64,000 nt of DNA from Pannonibacter sp051860505 (lineage in GTDB: Bacteria > Pseudomonadota > Alphaproteobacteria > Rhizobiales > Stappiaceae): assembly GCF_051860505.1 (NCBI RefSeq), contig NZ_JBHYDX010000001.1:1-64000 (forward strand), written 5' to 3'. The stretch's first letter is position 1, and each line of letters opens with the position of its first letter. Shown here one piece after another: positions 8,187 to 16,461 of this stretch. The translations under genes and the position numbers were made by a program. The notes beneath the pieces are model-generated. The model had not been told where the DNA came from, ran no database searches, and saw nothing but the letters and a program-made list of their open reading frames with translations.

Positions 8187-9317
8187 TCAGTCCTTCACCC
8201 GGCCATAGCGGCGCATGATCTCCACCAGGGCACCGTGGTCGATGGCTTTCACCAGCGCGATGTCATGCTCGGTGCCGCCCAGGTCTCGCGCTGCGATCAT
8301 GGAGTTGAGCACGGCCTCTTCCACGCCTTCCACTGCTGCCTGATAGACGGGATCGAGCAGGTCGTCGTTCACCATCTCCAGCGCGTAGCGGGCAGGGGCC
8401 TTGTGCGGCAGCGGCCGGGCATTGGCCGTGGAGAAGGCGAGGAAGATGTCGCCGGAGGAGTTGCCGCCGGCGGTGCCGCCGCGCGCGATGCCGAGCGCCC
8501 CGCGCCGGGCCAGACGCTTCAGCTGATGCGGCGCGAGTGGCAGGTCCGTGGCGATGATGATGATGATCGAGCCACGTTCATGGTCGTCCGGCCCGTCGCT
8601 GTCTGCCATCGGCATGTGCCGGCCAACGGGCACGCCGAGCGGGGAAAACCACTCGCGGATGCCATGGTTGGCCTGCACCAGCACGCCGACGGTGAACTCG
8701 CTGCCGTCAAAGGTCACCTTGCGCGAGGCGGTGCCGGTTCCGGCCTTGAAGCGATAGGCGATCATGCCCGTGCCGCCGCCGACATTGCCTTCGGCGACCG
8801 GACCAGGCTGCGCCGCGTCCAGCGCCGCCCGGGCATCGGCCTCGGTCAGAGGCAGCCCGTTGATGTCGTTGAGCACGCCGTCATAGGTCTCGGCGACGAC
8901 GGGCATCAGCCAGAGATGGTCACCGGCGTTGTAGGTTTCGGGATGGCTTTCCAGCATCCAGCGGATCGCGGCCTGATGGCACGCGCCGACCGCATGGGTG
9001 TTGGTGATCAGCACCGGACCGACAAAGAAACCACCGTCCTCGATCCAGTGGCTGCCGGTCATCTCGCCATTGCCGTTGAAGCGGTGAATGCCGGCATAGA
9101 CCGGGGACGGATCGGCCCCGCGCGGGCGTGGCAGGATTGCGGTCACGCCGCTGCGCACCGGCCGGCGGCGTCCGGGACGCGGGACATCCTCGATCACGGT
9201 GCGGAACCCGACCTCGACGCCCGGCACATCGGTGATGGCGTTGAAGGGGCCAGGCGTGCCGGGCAGGTCGAGGCCAAGATCGCGCGCGCGGGGGCTGTGG
9301 GGCGCGGATTGGGACAT
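8187..9317 (-). CDS. P1 family (DmpA-type) aminopeptidase
   Basis: The 376-residue protein belongs to peptidase family S58/P1 (DmpA, L-aminopeptidase/D-esterase), self-cleaving N-terminal nucleophile enzymes. The processing site is visible as Gly249-Ser250 in ERGSIIIII, with Ser250 the expected nucleophile after cleavage. Other blocks are GPFNAITDVPGVEVG, TGSHWIEDGG, ITNTHAVGACHQA, EGNVGGGTGM and GGNSSGDIFLAFST. Start ATG 9317 has GGAAGGA upstream; the longer frame to 9395 overlaps potC. It follows potC by 31 bases on the same strand, so it is the last gene of the potABC operon and may release amino acids or amines from the imported compound. The actual substrate is not known. Confidence 0.88.
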   Translation of the reverse strand: MSQSAPHSPRARDLGLDLPGTPGPFNAITDVPGVEVGFRTVIEDVPRPGRRRPVRSGVTAILPRPRGADPSPVYAGIHRFNGNGEMTGSHWIEDGGFFVGPVLITNTHAVGACHQAAIRWMLESHPETYNAGDHLWLMPVVAETYDGVLNDINGLPLTEADARAALDAAQPGPVAEGNVGGGTGMIAYRFKAGTGTASRKVTFDGSEFTVGVLVQANHGIREWFSPLGVPVGRHMPMADSDGPDDHERGSIIIIIATDLPLAPHQLKRLARRGALGIARGGTAGGNSSGDIFLAFSTANARPLPHKAPARYALEMVNDDLLDPVYQAAVEGVEEAVLNSMIAARDLGGTEHDIALVKAIDHGALVEIMRRYGRVKD

Positions 9318-9348
9318 GGGGCGTTTCCTTCCGGTTCTTCTTGTTGTC

Positions 9349-10173
9349 TCAGCGCCTGCGGTTGCGCAGATACAGCCCTGCAAAGGCCACGGCAAAGGAG
9401 AAGGTGAGCATCATCACCGCCAGCGCGTTGACCTCCGGCTTGATGCCCCGTCGCAGCATGCCGAAGATGTAGATCGGCAGGGTCTGCGTGTTGGTGCCGG
9501 AGATGAAATAGGTGATCACCAGATCGTCCATCGAGATGATGAAGGCGAGCAGCGCACCGCCCAGGATGCCCGGCATCAACTGCGGCAAGAGGATGCGGCG
9601 GAAGGTGGTCCATTCGCTGGCACCGAGGTCCGCCGATGCCTGTTCGAGGCTCCGGTCCATGCCGGCCAGCCGGGCCGAGACAACGATGAAGACATAGGAC
9701 GTCAGAAACGTTGTCTGGCCGGTGATGATCGTGCCGAGCCCGAGTTGGGCGCCGGCACCGACAAAGAAGATCAGCAGGGCGATCCCGAGAACGATGTCAG
9801 GCATCAGTATCGGGACAAACAGCAGCACCCGGTAGAGCCGCTGCGCTGCAAAGGGATGCCGGTAAAGCGCCAGCGCGGCGCTGGTGCCGAAAAAGGTCGA
9901 AAGCGCCGTGGTTGAAAAGGCGACGATGAAGCTGTTCTTCACGGCCGCCAGCAGTTGTTCCGTTGTCTCGATGTAGAGCGCTGCCTCCGAGGCGACGTTG
10001 CGCAAGCCCAGGATCTGCCGGTACCAGTCCAGCGTGAAGCCGGACCAGCGCATCATGTTCACCGGATCCGAGTTGAACGAGTAGATGACGATCAGAGCGA
10101 TCGGAACATAGATGAAGGCGAAGAAGAGGATTGTGAAAGCCAGAAGCGCCTTCGTGCCAAGATGTCTGAACAT
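9349..10173 (-). CDS. potC: Polyamine-type ABC transporter permease (PotC/PotI-like)
   Basis: The 274-residue inner-membrane permease has about six helices, beginning with ALLAFTILFFAFIYVPIALIV. The EAA loop reads SLEQASADLGASEWTTFRRI, followed by LPQLMPGILGGALLAFIISMDDLVITYFISG, typical of PotC/PotI. It pairs with the permease just upstream (12-base gap) and with the ATPase. Substrate naming as polyamine rests on family resemblance; related systems carry other amines or opines. Confidence 0.88.
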   Translation of the reverse strand: MFRHLGTKALLAFTILFFAFIYVPIALIVIYSFNSDPVNMMRWSGFTLDWYRQILGLRNVASEAALYIETTEQLLAAVKNSFIVAFSTTALSTFFGTSAALALYRHPFAAQRLYRVLLFVPILMPDIVLGIALLIFFVGAGAQLGLGTIITGQTTFLTSYVFIVVSARLAGMDRSLEQASADLGASEWTTFRRILLPQLMPGILGGALLAFIISMDDLVITYFISGTNTQTLPIYIFGMLRRGIKPEVNALAVMMLTFSFAVAFAGLYLRNRRR

Positions 10174-10185
10174 GGGTCCCCTCCC

Positions 10186-11085
10186 TCACGCGTGGCCAGG
10201 GCCGGCCGGATCGGATCGGTCCTGGCGAACGGCGATGAACAGGAGCACCAGCACCACAGCCATCACCAGCATGGCGAGCGCCGAGCCAAACGGCCAGTTG
10301 CGGGCGGCCAGGAACTGTTGCTCGATGAGATTGCCGAGCATCAGCGACTTGGCCCCGCCCAGCACCGCCGGGACGATGAAGTTTCCGAGCGCCGGGATGA
10401 AGACGATGATGCAGCCGGCGGCGATGCCCGGCAGCGTCAGCGGCAGGATGATGCGACGAAACGTGTCGAAGCTGCCGGCACCGAGGTCTTGCGAGGCGCG
10501 GATCAGGGTCCAGTCCAGTTTCTCGACGCTGGCATAAAGCGGCAGGAACATGAAGGGGATGAAGATATAGACCATCCCGAGGATCACGGCGCCTTCCGTG
10601 TAGAGCAGGTCAAGGGGGCGGTCGATCAGTCCCAGGGCCCCTAGTGTTTCATTGATGAATCCGGTCGGGCGAAGGATCAGCACCCAGATGAACAGGCGCA
10701 CGATCAGGCTGGCGAAGAACGGCAATGTGATCAGGAACAGCGCAAAGTTCTTCCAGCGTTCGGGCAAGGCAGCGATCTGGAAGGCGGCCGGATAGCAGAC
10801 CAGCAGCGTCACTGCGACCGTGATCAGCGCGATCGACACCGAACGGGCGAAGATTGCCAGGTAGACCGGGTCGAAATCCTCGAACTCGGGATCGGCAAAG
10901 CCGAGGATGCGGCCATAATTGTGCGGGTAATATGTCCATTCAACCCCGCCATAGAGACCAGGGGCGAGGAAGCTGTAAGTGACCATGATCGCCAGCGGTA
11001 AGAGCAGGAAAATGGCGAGAAACAGCGTGACCGGCCCGAGCAACAGCGCAAGCTGCTGCCGTTTGCGGGCCTTCAGCGTGCTCAT
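10186..11085 (-). CDS. potB: Polyamine-type ABC transporter permease (PotB/PotH-like)
   Basis: This 299-residue membrane protein has an N-terminal helix LALLLGPVTLFLAIFLLLPL, a periplasmic stretch typical of PotB/PotH, and the EAA loop LIRASQDLGAGSFDTFRRIILPLTLPG. It is one of the two dissimilar permease subunits of the transporter. Its start overlaps the end of the ATPase gene by 4 bases, which supports translational coupling. Confidence 0.88.
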   Translation of the reverse strand: MSTLKARKRQQLALLLGPVTLFLAIFLLLPLAIMVTYSFLAPGLYGGVEWTYYPHNYGRILGFADPEFEDFDPVYLAIFARSVSIALITVAVTLLVCYPAAFQIAALPERWKNFALFLITLPFFASLIVRLFIWVLILRPTGFINETLGALGLIDRPLDLLYTEGAVILGMVYIFIPFMFLPLYASVEKLDWTLIRASQDLGAGSFDTFRRIILPLTLPGIAAGCIIVFIPALGNFIVPAVLGGAKSLMLGNLIEQQFLAARNWPFGSALAMLVMAVVLVLLFIAVRQDRSDPAGPGHA

Positions 11086-12191
11086 GCCGCCTCGCTGACG
11101 GCTGGGAACAGATGCACCGATGCCGGGTCATAGGTCAGCACCGCGCTGCGCCGGCTTTCGGCTTCCGCGATCCGCGACTGCTGCGAGGCGGGCAGCGTCG
11201 CGACCACCTTCTGGCCATCGTCCGTGCGGCCGTGGATTTCGAACACCATGCCCATGAACACCACCTGGTCGATGCTCACCGGCAGTTCGGACAGGCCGTG
11301 GGTGCCGGTGTCCGGTGCCAGTGCAAACTGTTCCGGACGGATCAGCGCCGTCACCGGTCCGCTCGAGGGCAGGGCCATGCGGGCATGGACCGTCAGGCCG
11401 GCGCTGGTGCGCACGATGGTCTCGGCCCCGCTTCCCGATCCGCTGCCGGTGAAGAGATTGCTGGCGCCGATGAAGGAGGCGACAAATCCGTTGGCCGGGC
11501 GATTGTAGACCTCCCCGGGACTGGCCAGCTGCTGGATCTCGCCGCCATTCAGCACCGCGATACGGTCCGACATGGTCAGCGCCTCCTCCTGGTCATGTGT
11601 GACGAAGACGAAGGCGATGCCCAGTTCGTGCTGCAGGGTCTTCAGCTCGATCTGCATGGCCTGCCGCAGCTTGCGGTCCAGCGCTGACAGGGGCTCATCA
11701 AGCAGCAGCAGCTTCGGCCGGGCGACGATGGCCCTTGCGAGGGCGACGCGCTGCTGCTGGCCGCCGGACAGCTGGCGCGGCAGCCGCTTTTCCAGCCCGC
11801 CAAGGCCGACCATCTCCAGCGCTGCCCCGACGCGGGCGTTGCGTTCGAGCCGTGCAACACGGGCGATATCGAGGGCGTAGCCGACGTTGTCGCCGACACT
11901 CATGTGCGGAAACAGCGCGTAGCTCTGGAACACGGTGTTCACTGGCCGCTTGTTCGGCGGCCTGTGCGTCATGTCCTCGCCATCGATGAAGATGCGCCCG
12001 GCGTCCAGCTCGACGAAGCCGGAGATGGCATGCAGCAAGGTGGTCTTGCCGCAGCCAGAGGGGCCGAGGAGGGTCAGGAATTCACTTGGCTGGACGGCAA
12101 GGTCAATGCCGGCCAAGGCCGTGACTGTTGTTCCTTCAGGCGAGGCAAAACTCTTTCGTGCCCCGTCAAGCCTGACGCTGCTGTGGTCCAT
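11082..12191 (-). CDS. potA: Polyamine-type ABC transporter ATP-binding protein (PotA/PotG-like)
   Basis: The 369-residue protein carries Walker A GPSGCGKTT, Q-loop FQSYALFPHMSV, signature LSGGQQQRVALARAI, Walker B LLLLDEPLSALD and H-loop FVTHDQEEAL, then a C-terminal TOBE domain (about 280-360, ALIRPEQFAL, VVFMGMVFEIHG). These are typical of PotA/PotG ATPases. It is the first gene of the minus-strand operon potA-potB-potC-P1 peptidase and is divergent from potD, with which it shares a 191-base control region. Confidence 0.9.
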   Translation of the reverse strand: MDHSSVRLDGARKSFASPEGTTVTALAGIDLAVQPSEFLTLLGPSGCGKTTLLHAISGFVELDAGRIFIDGEDMTHRPPNKRPVNTVFQSYALFPHMSVGDNVGYALDIARVARLERNARVGAALEMVGLGGLEKRLPRQLSGGQQQRVALARAIVARPKLLLLDEPLSALDRKLRQAMQIELKTLQHELGIAFVFVTHDQEEALTMSDRIAVLNGGEIQQLASPGEVYNRPANGFVASFIGASNLFTGSGSGSGAETIVRTSAGLTVHARMALPSSGPVTALIRPEQFALAPDTGTHGLSELPVSIDQVVFMGMVFEIHGRTDDGQKVVATLPASQQSRIAEAESRRSAVLTYDPASVHLFPAVSEAA

Positions 12192-12261
12192 GGTCCGGAC
12201 TCCGCCACTGATGTTCCCCTGGACAGGTTTTGTTATCGAAGTACCTGTTCCATATTTTAGT

Positions 12262-12271
12262 TATCATGATA
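12262..12271. promoter_or_regulatory. Palindrome in the potA/potD divergent region
   Basis: TATCATGATA (12262-12271) is a perfect 10-base palindrome in an AT-rich patch of the divergent promoter region. GTTATC also occurs twice nearby (about 12232 and 12260). It is a possible operator for the RpiR regulator encoded after potD. The link is inference from position alone. Confidence 0.3.
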
Positions 12272-12382
12272 TCGTTTAGGTGCGGATGTCAATGCAGCGA
12301 GTTCGGTGAACCGGACCGCTGGCCCACCGGGGAACAGGGGCGGCACCCGCGACCGCTGACACCAACAGGGGAGTTTTACACC

Positions 12383-13444
12383 ATGACCATGAACCGCCGC
12401 AGGTCCAGAAGCCTGCTCGCCTGTACCGCGCTTGGCCTCGGATTTGTTTTTGCCGGCACGGTTGCCACTGCCGCGCAAGGCGTGCTGAACGTCTACAACT
12501 GGGGTGAGTATATCAACCCGGAAGTGCTGAAAGCCTTCGAGGCGGAGACGGGCACTAAGGTCAATCTCGACACCTATGGCTCCAACGAGGAAATGCTGGC
12601 CAAGATCCAGGCCGGCGGCACGACCTATGACATCGTGTTCCCGTCCGTGCACATGCAGGACATCATGGCCAAGCTCGACCTGCTCGAGAAGACCGACATC
12701 AATACCTATGAGGGCTTCAGGAACATCGAGCCGTCGTTTCTGCGGGCAAAGTCCGACCCCAAGGGCGAATATTGCATGCCCTATGCCTGGGGCAGCGTTG
12801 GCATCGTCTACAACCGTGAGGTTCTCGGCAAGGACGTGACCGGCTGGAAGGATCTGATCGACACCGTCAGCGCCAAGAACCTCAAGTTCACGCTGCTCGA
12901 TGACATGCGCGAAGTGCTGGGCGTCGGTCTCATCCTCAATGGCAAGTCGGTGAATTCCACCGATCCTGCCGATCTCAAGGCGGCGGCGGATGCGGTCATT
13001 GCCATGAAGCCGCATGTGGCGGCCTTTACCTATGATGCCCGTCCGATGGTCCAGGCTGGTGACGTCGCTGCCGGGCATTTCTTCGTGGGCGCGATGGTGG
13101 ACGTCTTTGGCGCGCCGGAGAAGCTCGGCTACGTCATTCCCGAGGAAGGCGCGACCATGTACCAGGAGAACATCTGCGTCCTGAAGAGCGCGCCCAACAA
13201 GGAGAATGCGCGCCGGTTCCTCGAATTCTATACCAGGCCGGAAATCGTGGCGCTCAATATTGCCCAGCAGACCAACGGTACCGCCAATGGGCCGGCGCGG
13301 GCGCTGACGCCGGACAACATCAAGAACTCCAAGGAAATAAACCCGCCGGCCGAGGTGATGGCGAAGCTGCAGATCTTCGAGGATCTGGGGGCTGACCTGC
13401 GCAAGGTCGATCGGGTGTGGACGCAGGTGAAGACGGCGCAATAG
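12383..13444 (+). CDS. potD: Polyamine-type ABC transporter substrate-binding protein (PotD/PotF-like)
   Basis: The 353-residue protein starts with a signal peptide (MTMNRRRSRSLLACTALGLG, cut near ATAAQG) and continues LNVYNWGEYINPEVLKAFEAETG, the hallmark of PotD/PotF-type spermidine/putrescine receptors. Later blocks such as YAWGSVGIVYNREV and MYQENICVLKSAPNKENARRF also fit. It captures the substrate in the periplasm for PotABC. The start at 12383 has GGGGAG about 12 bases upstream; upstream in-frame codons lack a signal peptide. It is transcribed away from potABC and followed by the rpiR gene. Confidence 0.9.
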   Translation: MTMNRRRSRSLLACTALGLGFVFAGTVATAAQGVLNVYNWGEYINPEVLKAFEAETGTKVNLDTYGSNEEMLAKIQAGGTTYDIVFPSVHMQDIMAKLDLLEKTDINTYEGFRNIEPSFLRAKSDPKGEYCMPYAWGSVGIVYNREVLGKDVTGWKDLIDTVSAKNLKFTLLDDMREVLGVGLILNGKSVNSTDPADLKAAADAVIAMKPHVAAFTYDARPMVQAGDVAAGHFFVGAMVDVFGAPEKLGYVIPEEGATMYQENICVLKSAPNKENARRFLEFYTRPEIVALNIAQQTNGTANGPARALTPDNIKNSKEINPPAEVMAKLQIFEDLGADLRKVDRVWTQVKTAQ

Positions 13445-13466
13445 TCTTTCGCCAAGGATGCAACAT

Positions 13467-13499
13467 GTCAGCCGCGGCGGCGCGTCTGCCGTGGCTGAC
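13467..13499 (+). terminator. Stem-loop between potD and the rpiR gene
   Basis: GTCAGCCGCGG (13467-13477) pairs with CCGTGGCTGAC (13489-13499) with one G-U pair, followed by CTTTC. This is an 11-bp stem that may end or attenuate the potD transcript before the regulator gene. The T run is weak. Confidence 0.5.
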
Positions 13500-13525
13500 C
13501 TTTCAGGCAAGATCGAGAGTAGCCC

Positions 13526-14380
13526 ATGACACCGGTCGTTCTGACAAGGCTGAGATCGCCCGACGCGCGTCAGACCAAGTCGGACATTCTCATTGCCAAC
13601 TATCTGGAGCGGAACCTTGCCGAGGTTCCGTTCGAAACGGCCAAGTCGATTGCCGAGCGCGTCGGCGTCAGCCAGATGACCGTTGGCCGGTTCCTGCGCC
13701 GCCTCGGCTACAGCGGCCTTGAAGACCTGAAGCAGGATCTGCGCGAAGGCTCCGCCCGCACCGCCTGGGATGTGCGCGGTGGCTTTGACCGGCTGAAGGA
13801 GGACGCCCGCGATGGCCGGCTTCTGGCGCAGCTGATCCAGCAGCAGGTCGACGATCTCACCCGCATGTACGAGATCACCACCGCGCCGCAATGGCAGCAG
13901 GCGATTGAGGCCATTGTCGCGGCCGAAGAGATTTACGTCGCGGCCTATCAGAATGTGCGCGGCGTCGCCCAGTATTTCGCCGCGCAGCTGTCCTATGCCC
14001 GGCCACGCGTACAGTTCGTCGACGGGCTCAATGGCACCTATGCCGAGCTGCTGGATGGCAGCGTGCCGAACCGGCTGCTGATCCTCGCCGATGTTCGCCG
14101 CTTTGCCGCCAAGGCCCAGCCTTTGGCCCGCGCGGCGCGGGAGGCGGGCGTGACGGTCCTGCTCATTTCCGACGACGCCTGCACCTTTGCCGACGACTGC
14201 GCCGATATCCCGATCATCATGCCCGGCGCGCGCGGACCGCTCTGGGACGGCGCCGTGATGATGGTCGCCGTGTTTGATCTTCTCATCGCCAATCTGATCG
14301 TCGCCCTTGGCGACAGCGTCAACGCACGGGTCGACAGGCTGACCGCGCTGCAGGACACATTCGGCGATTTCGAGGATTGA
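13526..14380 (+). CDS. MurR/RpiR family transcriptional regulator
   Basis: The 284-residue protein has an N-terminal RpiR-type helix-turn-helix (about 1-85; AKSIAERVGVSQMTVGRFLRRLGYSGLEDLKQDLRE) and a C-terminal SIS domain (about 125-260; IEAIVAAEEIYVAAYQNVRGVAQYFAAQLSYA). SIS domains bind phosphosugars or other small ligands. Its position behind potD and opposite potABC suggests it controls this transporter, although RpiR regulators more often serve sugar pathways. It is convergent with the aminotransferase gene. Confidence 0.87.
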   Translation: MTPVVLTRLRSPDARQTKSDILIANYLERNLAEVPFETAKSIAERVGVSQMTVGRFLRRLGYSGLEDLKQDLREGSARTAWDVRGGFDRLKEDARDGRLLAQLIQQQVDDLTRMYEITTAPQWQQAIEAIVAAEEIYVAAYQNVRGVAQYFAAQLSYARPRVQFVDGLNGTYAELLDGSVPNRLLILADVRRFAAKAQPLARAAREAGVTVLLISDDACTFADDCADIPIIMPGARGPLWDGAVMMVAVFDLLIANLIVALGDSVNARVDRLTALQDTFGDFED

Positions 14381-14404
14381 GCCCGGGAGATCCGGGCTCT
14401 TGTT
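14379..14404 (+). terminator. Rho-independent terminator after the rpiR gene
   Basis: GAGCCCGG (14379-14386) pairs perfectly with CCGGGCTC (14392-14399) around GAGAT, followed by TTGTT. The hairpin begins within the stop codon of the regulator and lies between two convergent genes. Confidence 0.6.
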
Positions 14405-14419
14405 GCGCCAGCATGCCGC

Positions 14420-15769
14420 TCAGGCCTTGGAAAGGCCGGCCGCCAGACCTTCCGCGATCTGGGCGACATCGGCGGAGGTGATCACCAGCGGGGGCGACAG
14501 GATGATGTTGTTGCCCGACACGCGGATCATGATCCCCGCCTCGTAGGCCCCGTCTGCGACAGCGGCCATCACCTTCTTGTCAACCGGCTTCTTGCTGGCG
14601 CGGTCGCTGACCAGTTCGAGCGCCGCCATCAGACCCTTGCTGCGCACATCGCCGACCACGTCGTAGCGCGTCTTGAGGTCGGCGAGAACGGCGGCCAGTT
14701 CCTCGCCCCGGGCTGCTGCATTGCCGGCGAGGTCCAGGCGCTTCGTCTCAGCAAGGGCGGCAAGCCCTGCCGCGCAGCCGACCGGATGACCGGAATAGGT
14801 GTAGCCGTGACCGATGGCGCCGAAGGAGGTGCGGTCCGCCTCGAAGACGTCGGCGACCTTCTGGCTGATCAGGGTGGCGCCGAGCGGGAAGTAGCCGGAG
14901 GTGATGGCCTTGGCGATGGTCATCATGTCCGGCTTCACGCCCCACAGGCGCGAGCCCGACCAGGCACCGGTGCGGCCGAAGCCGGTGACCACCTCGTCGG
15001 CGATCAGCAGGATGCCGTGCCGGTCGAGCACCTCGCGCAACATCGGCATGAAGCTCTCGTGCGGGACGATGACGCCGCCCGCGCCCAGCACCGGTTCCAT
15101 GATGAAGGCGGCAATCGTGTCGCCACCCTGGAAGGCGATCTCGTCCTCCAGTGCGCGGATGCAGAGCCTGGCGAGCTTCGCCGGATCGGTCTCGTCAAAG
15201 GGATTGCGATAGGTCCAGGGGGCGGGGATGTGGAAGCAGCCCGGCAGCAGCGGCTCGTAGTTGCGGCGGAAATTGGCGTTGCCGTTGACGGAGGCACCAC
15301 CGAAATGGGTGCCGTGATAGCCCTTCTTCAGCGCCAGGAACTTGGTCCGGTCGGCCTCGCCCTTGATCTTCCAGTACTGGCGGGCAAGACGCAGGGCGGA
15401 TTCCACCGAATCCGAGCCGCCGGAGGTGAAGAAGCTGCGCACCATGCCTTCGGGGGCGAAGAATTCCGCCAGCTCATAGGCGAGTTCAATTGAAGGGCCG
15501 GTCGAGGTGCCGCGGAAACCGGAGTAGTAGGGCAGTTCCGCGAGCTGGCGGGCAATTGCCTCCTTCACCGGATCGCTGGAATAGCCGAGATTGACGTTCC
15601 ACAGGCCGCCGACCGCATCCAGCACTGACCGGCCGTCAAGGTCGGTCACGGTGACACCCTCGCCCTTCATGATGACGCGGGGCGGATTGGCCTGCATCTC
15701 GGCCGGATGGGCCATCGGATGCCAGATCGAGCGGGCGTTGTTTTCCGTCAGGAAGTTCATGTCGCGCAT
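14420..15769 (-). CDS. Class III (omega-amino acid:pyruvate type) aminotransferase
   Basis: The 449-residue PLP enzyme has the class III fold: MAHPAEMQANPPRVIMKGEG and VLDAVGGLWNVNLGY at the N-terminus, FTSGGSDSVESALRLARQYW, KGYHGTHFGGASVNG, the PLP-binding IADEVVTGFGRTG, and the Schiff-base Lys in TIAKAITSGYFPLGA. Such enzymes move amino groups from beta-alanine, putrescine or other omega-amines to pyruvate. The ATG at 15769 has AGGAG 6 bases upstream. It is the last gene of the minus-strand iclR/Tm-1/HAD operon, 20 bases after the HAD gene. Exact substrate cannot be read from the sequence. Confidence 0.88.
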   Translation of the reverse strand: MRDMNFLTENNARSIWHPMAHPAEMQANPPRVIMKGEGVTVTDLDGRSVLDAVGGLWNVNLGYSSDPVKEAIARQLAELPYYSGFRGTSTGPSIELAYELAEFFAPEGMVRSFFTSGGSDSVESALRLARQYWKIKGEADRTKFLALKKGYHGTHFGGASVNGNANFRRNYEPLLPGCFHIPAPWTYRNPFDETDPAKLARLCIRALEDEIAFQGGDTIAAFIMEPVLGAGGVIVPHESFMPMLREVLDRHGILLIADEVVTGFGRTGAWSGSRLWGVKPDMMTIAKAITSGYFPLGATLISQKVADVFEADRTSFGAIGHGYTYSGHPVGCAAGLAALAETKRLDLAGNAAARGEELAAVLADLKTRYDVVGDVRSKGLMAALELVSDRASKKPVDKKVMAAVADGAYEAGIMIRVSGNNIILSPPLVITSADVAQIAEGLAAGLSKA

Positions 15770-15789
15770 GGCGCACTCCTCTTGGAGGA

Positions 15790-16461
15790 TCAGAAGGGGG
15801 AAGGGACGCCGAGGTGGCGAAGCGCCTCGGCGTAGGACTGGTCAGGGCGGGTGACATCGAAGTGCACGCAGATCATGCCGGCCGCCTCGCCGCCACGGAT
15901 GTTGCGAAGCTGGTCATCGACGAAAACGCACTCGCCGGCCGGCAGCTGCAGCGCGTCCGTGACAGCGGCATAGGCGCGGGGATCGGGCTTCAGGATGCCG
16001 CTGTAGGTCGCGTCGACGATCACCTCGAAGTCGGCGAGGAACGGCAGCTTCTGCCGGAAGTCCGCGCCATAGAAGAGGTCCAGCTCGTTCGACAGGATGG
16101 CGAGCCGCTTGCCGGCCGCCTTGGCAAGGGCGATGGATTTCAGGGCCTCCGGCCGCATGACGGCTTCGGGATCGGCTCCTCGGGCGCGTTGGACGAAGGT
16201 TTCCATCTTCGTCCAGGTCTCACCCAGCAAGGCGCCGGTCTCGCGGGTGCGCGTCATCCAGTAGTCGCGTTCGGAAATCTCGTCGCGCTGCATCGCCTGC
16301 CACAGCGCATCGGCACGCGGCCCTTCGGCGGGGGCAAAGGGGCCGCGCCAGGTCAGGGTGCCAGATGGCAGGCCCAGAGCGCTTTCAGAGAGGTCATGCG
16401 TCTCGAACAGGGTGCGTGTGACGACGCCGCCGAAGTCGAGCACGAGAGCTTTTGCGCTCAT
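15790..16461 (-). CDS. HAD-IA family hydrolase
   Basis: The 223-residue protein is a haloacid dehalogenase-like hydrolase. Motif I is ALVLDFGGVV, with the nucleophile Asp and Gly in place of the second Asp, as in several HAD-IA members. Motif II is LAILSNELD, motif III includes LKPDPRAYAAV, and motif IV is VFVDDQLRNIRGGEAAGM. It is probably a small-molecule phosphatase. Its ATG overlaps the stop of the Tm-1-like gene by 4 bases. The longer frame upstream lies inside that gene and is not used. Confidence 0.85.
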   Translation of the reverse strand: MSAKALVLDFGGVVTRTLFETHDLSESALGLPSGTLTWRGPFAPAEGPRADALWQAMQRDEISERDYWMTRTRETGALLGETWTKMETFVQRARGADPEAVMRPEALKSIALAKAAGKRLAILSNELDLFYGADFRQKLPFLADFEVIVDATYSGILKPDPRAYAAVTDALQLPAGECVFVDDQLRNIRGGEAAGMICVHFDVTRPDQSYAEALRHLGVPSPF

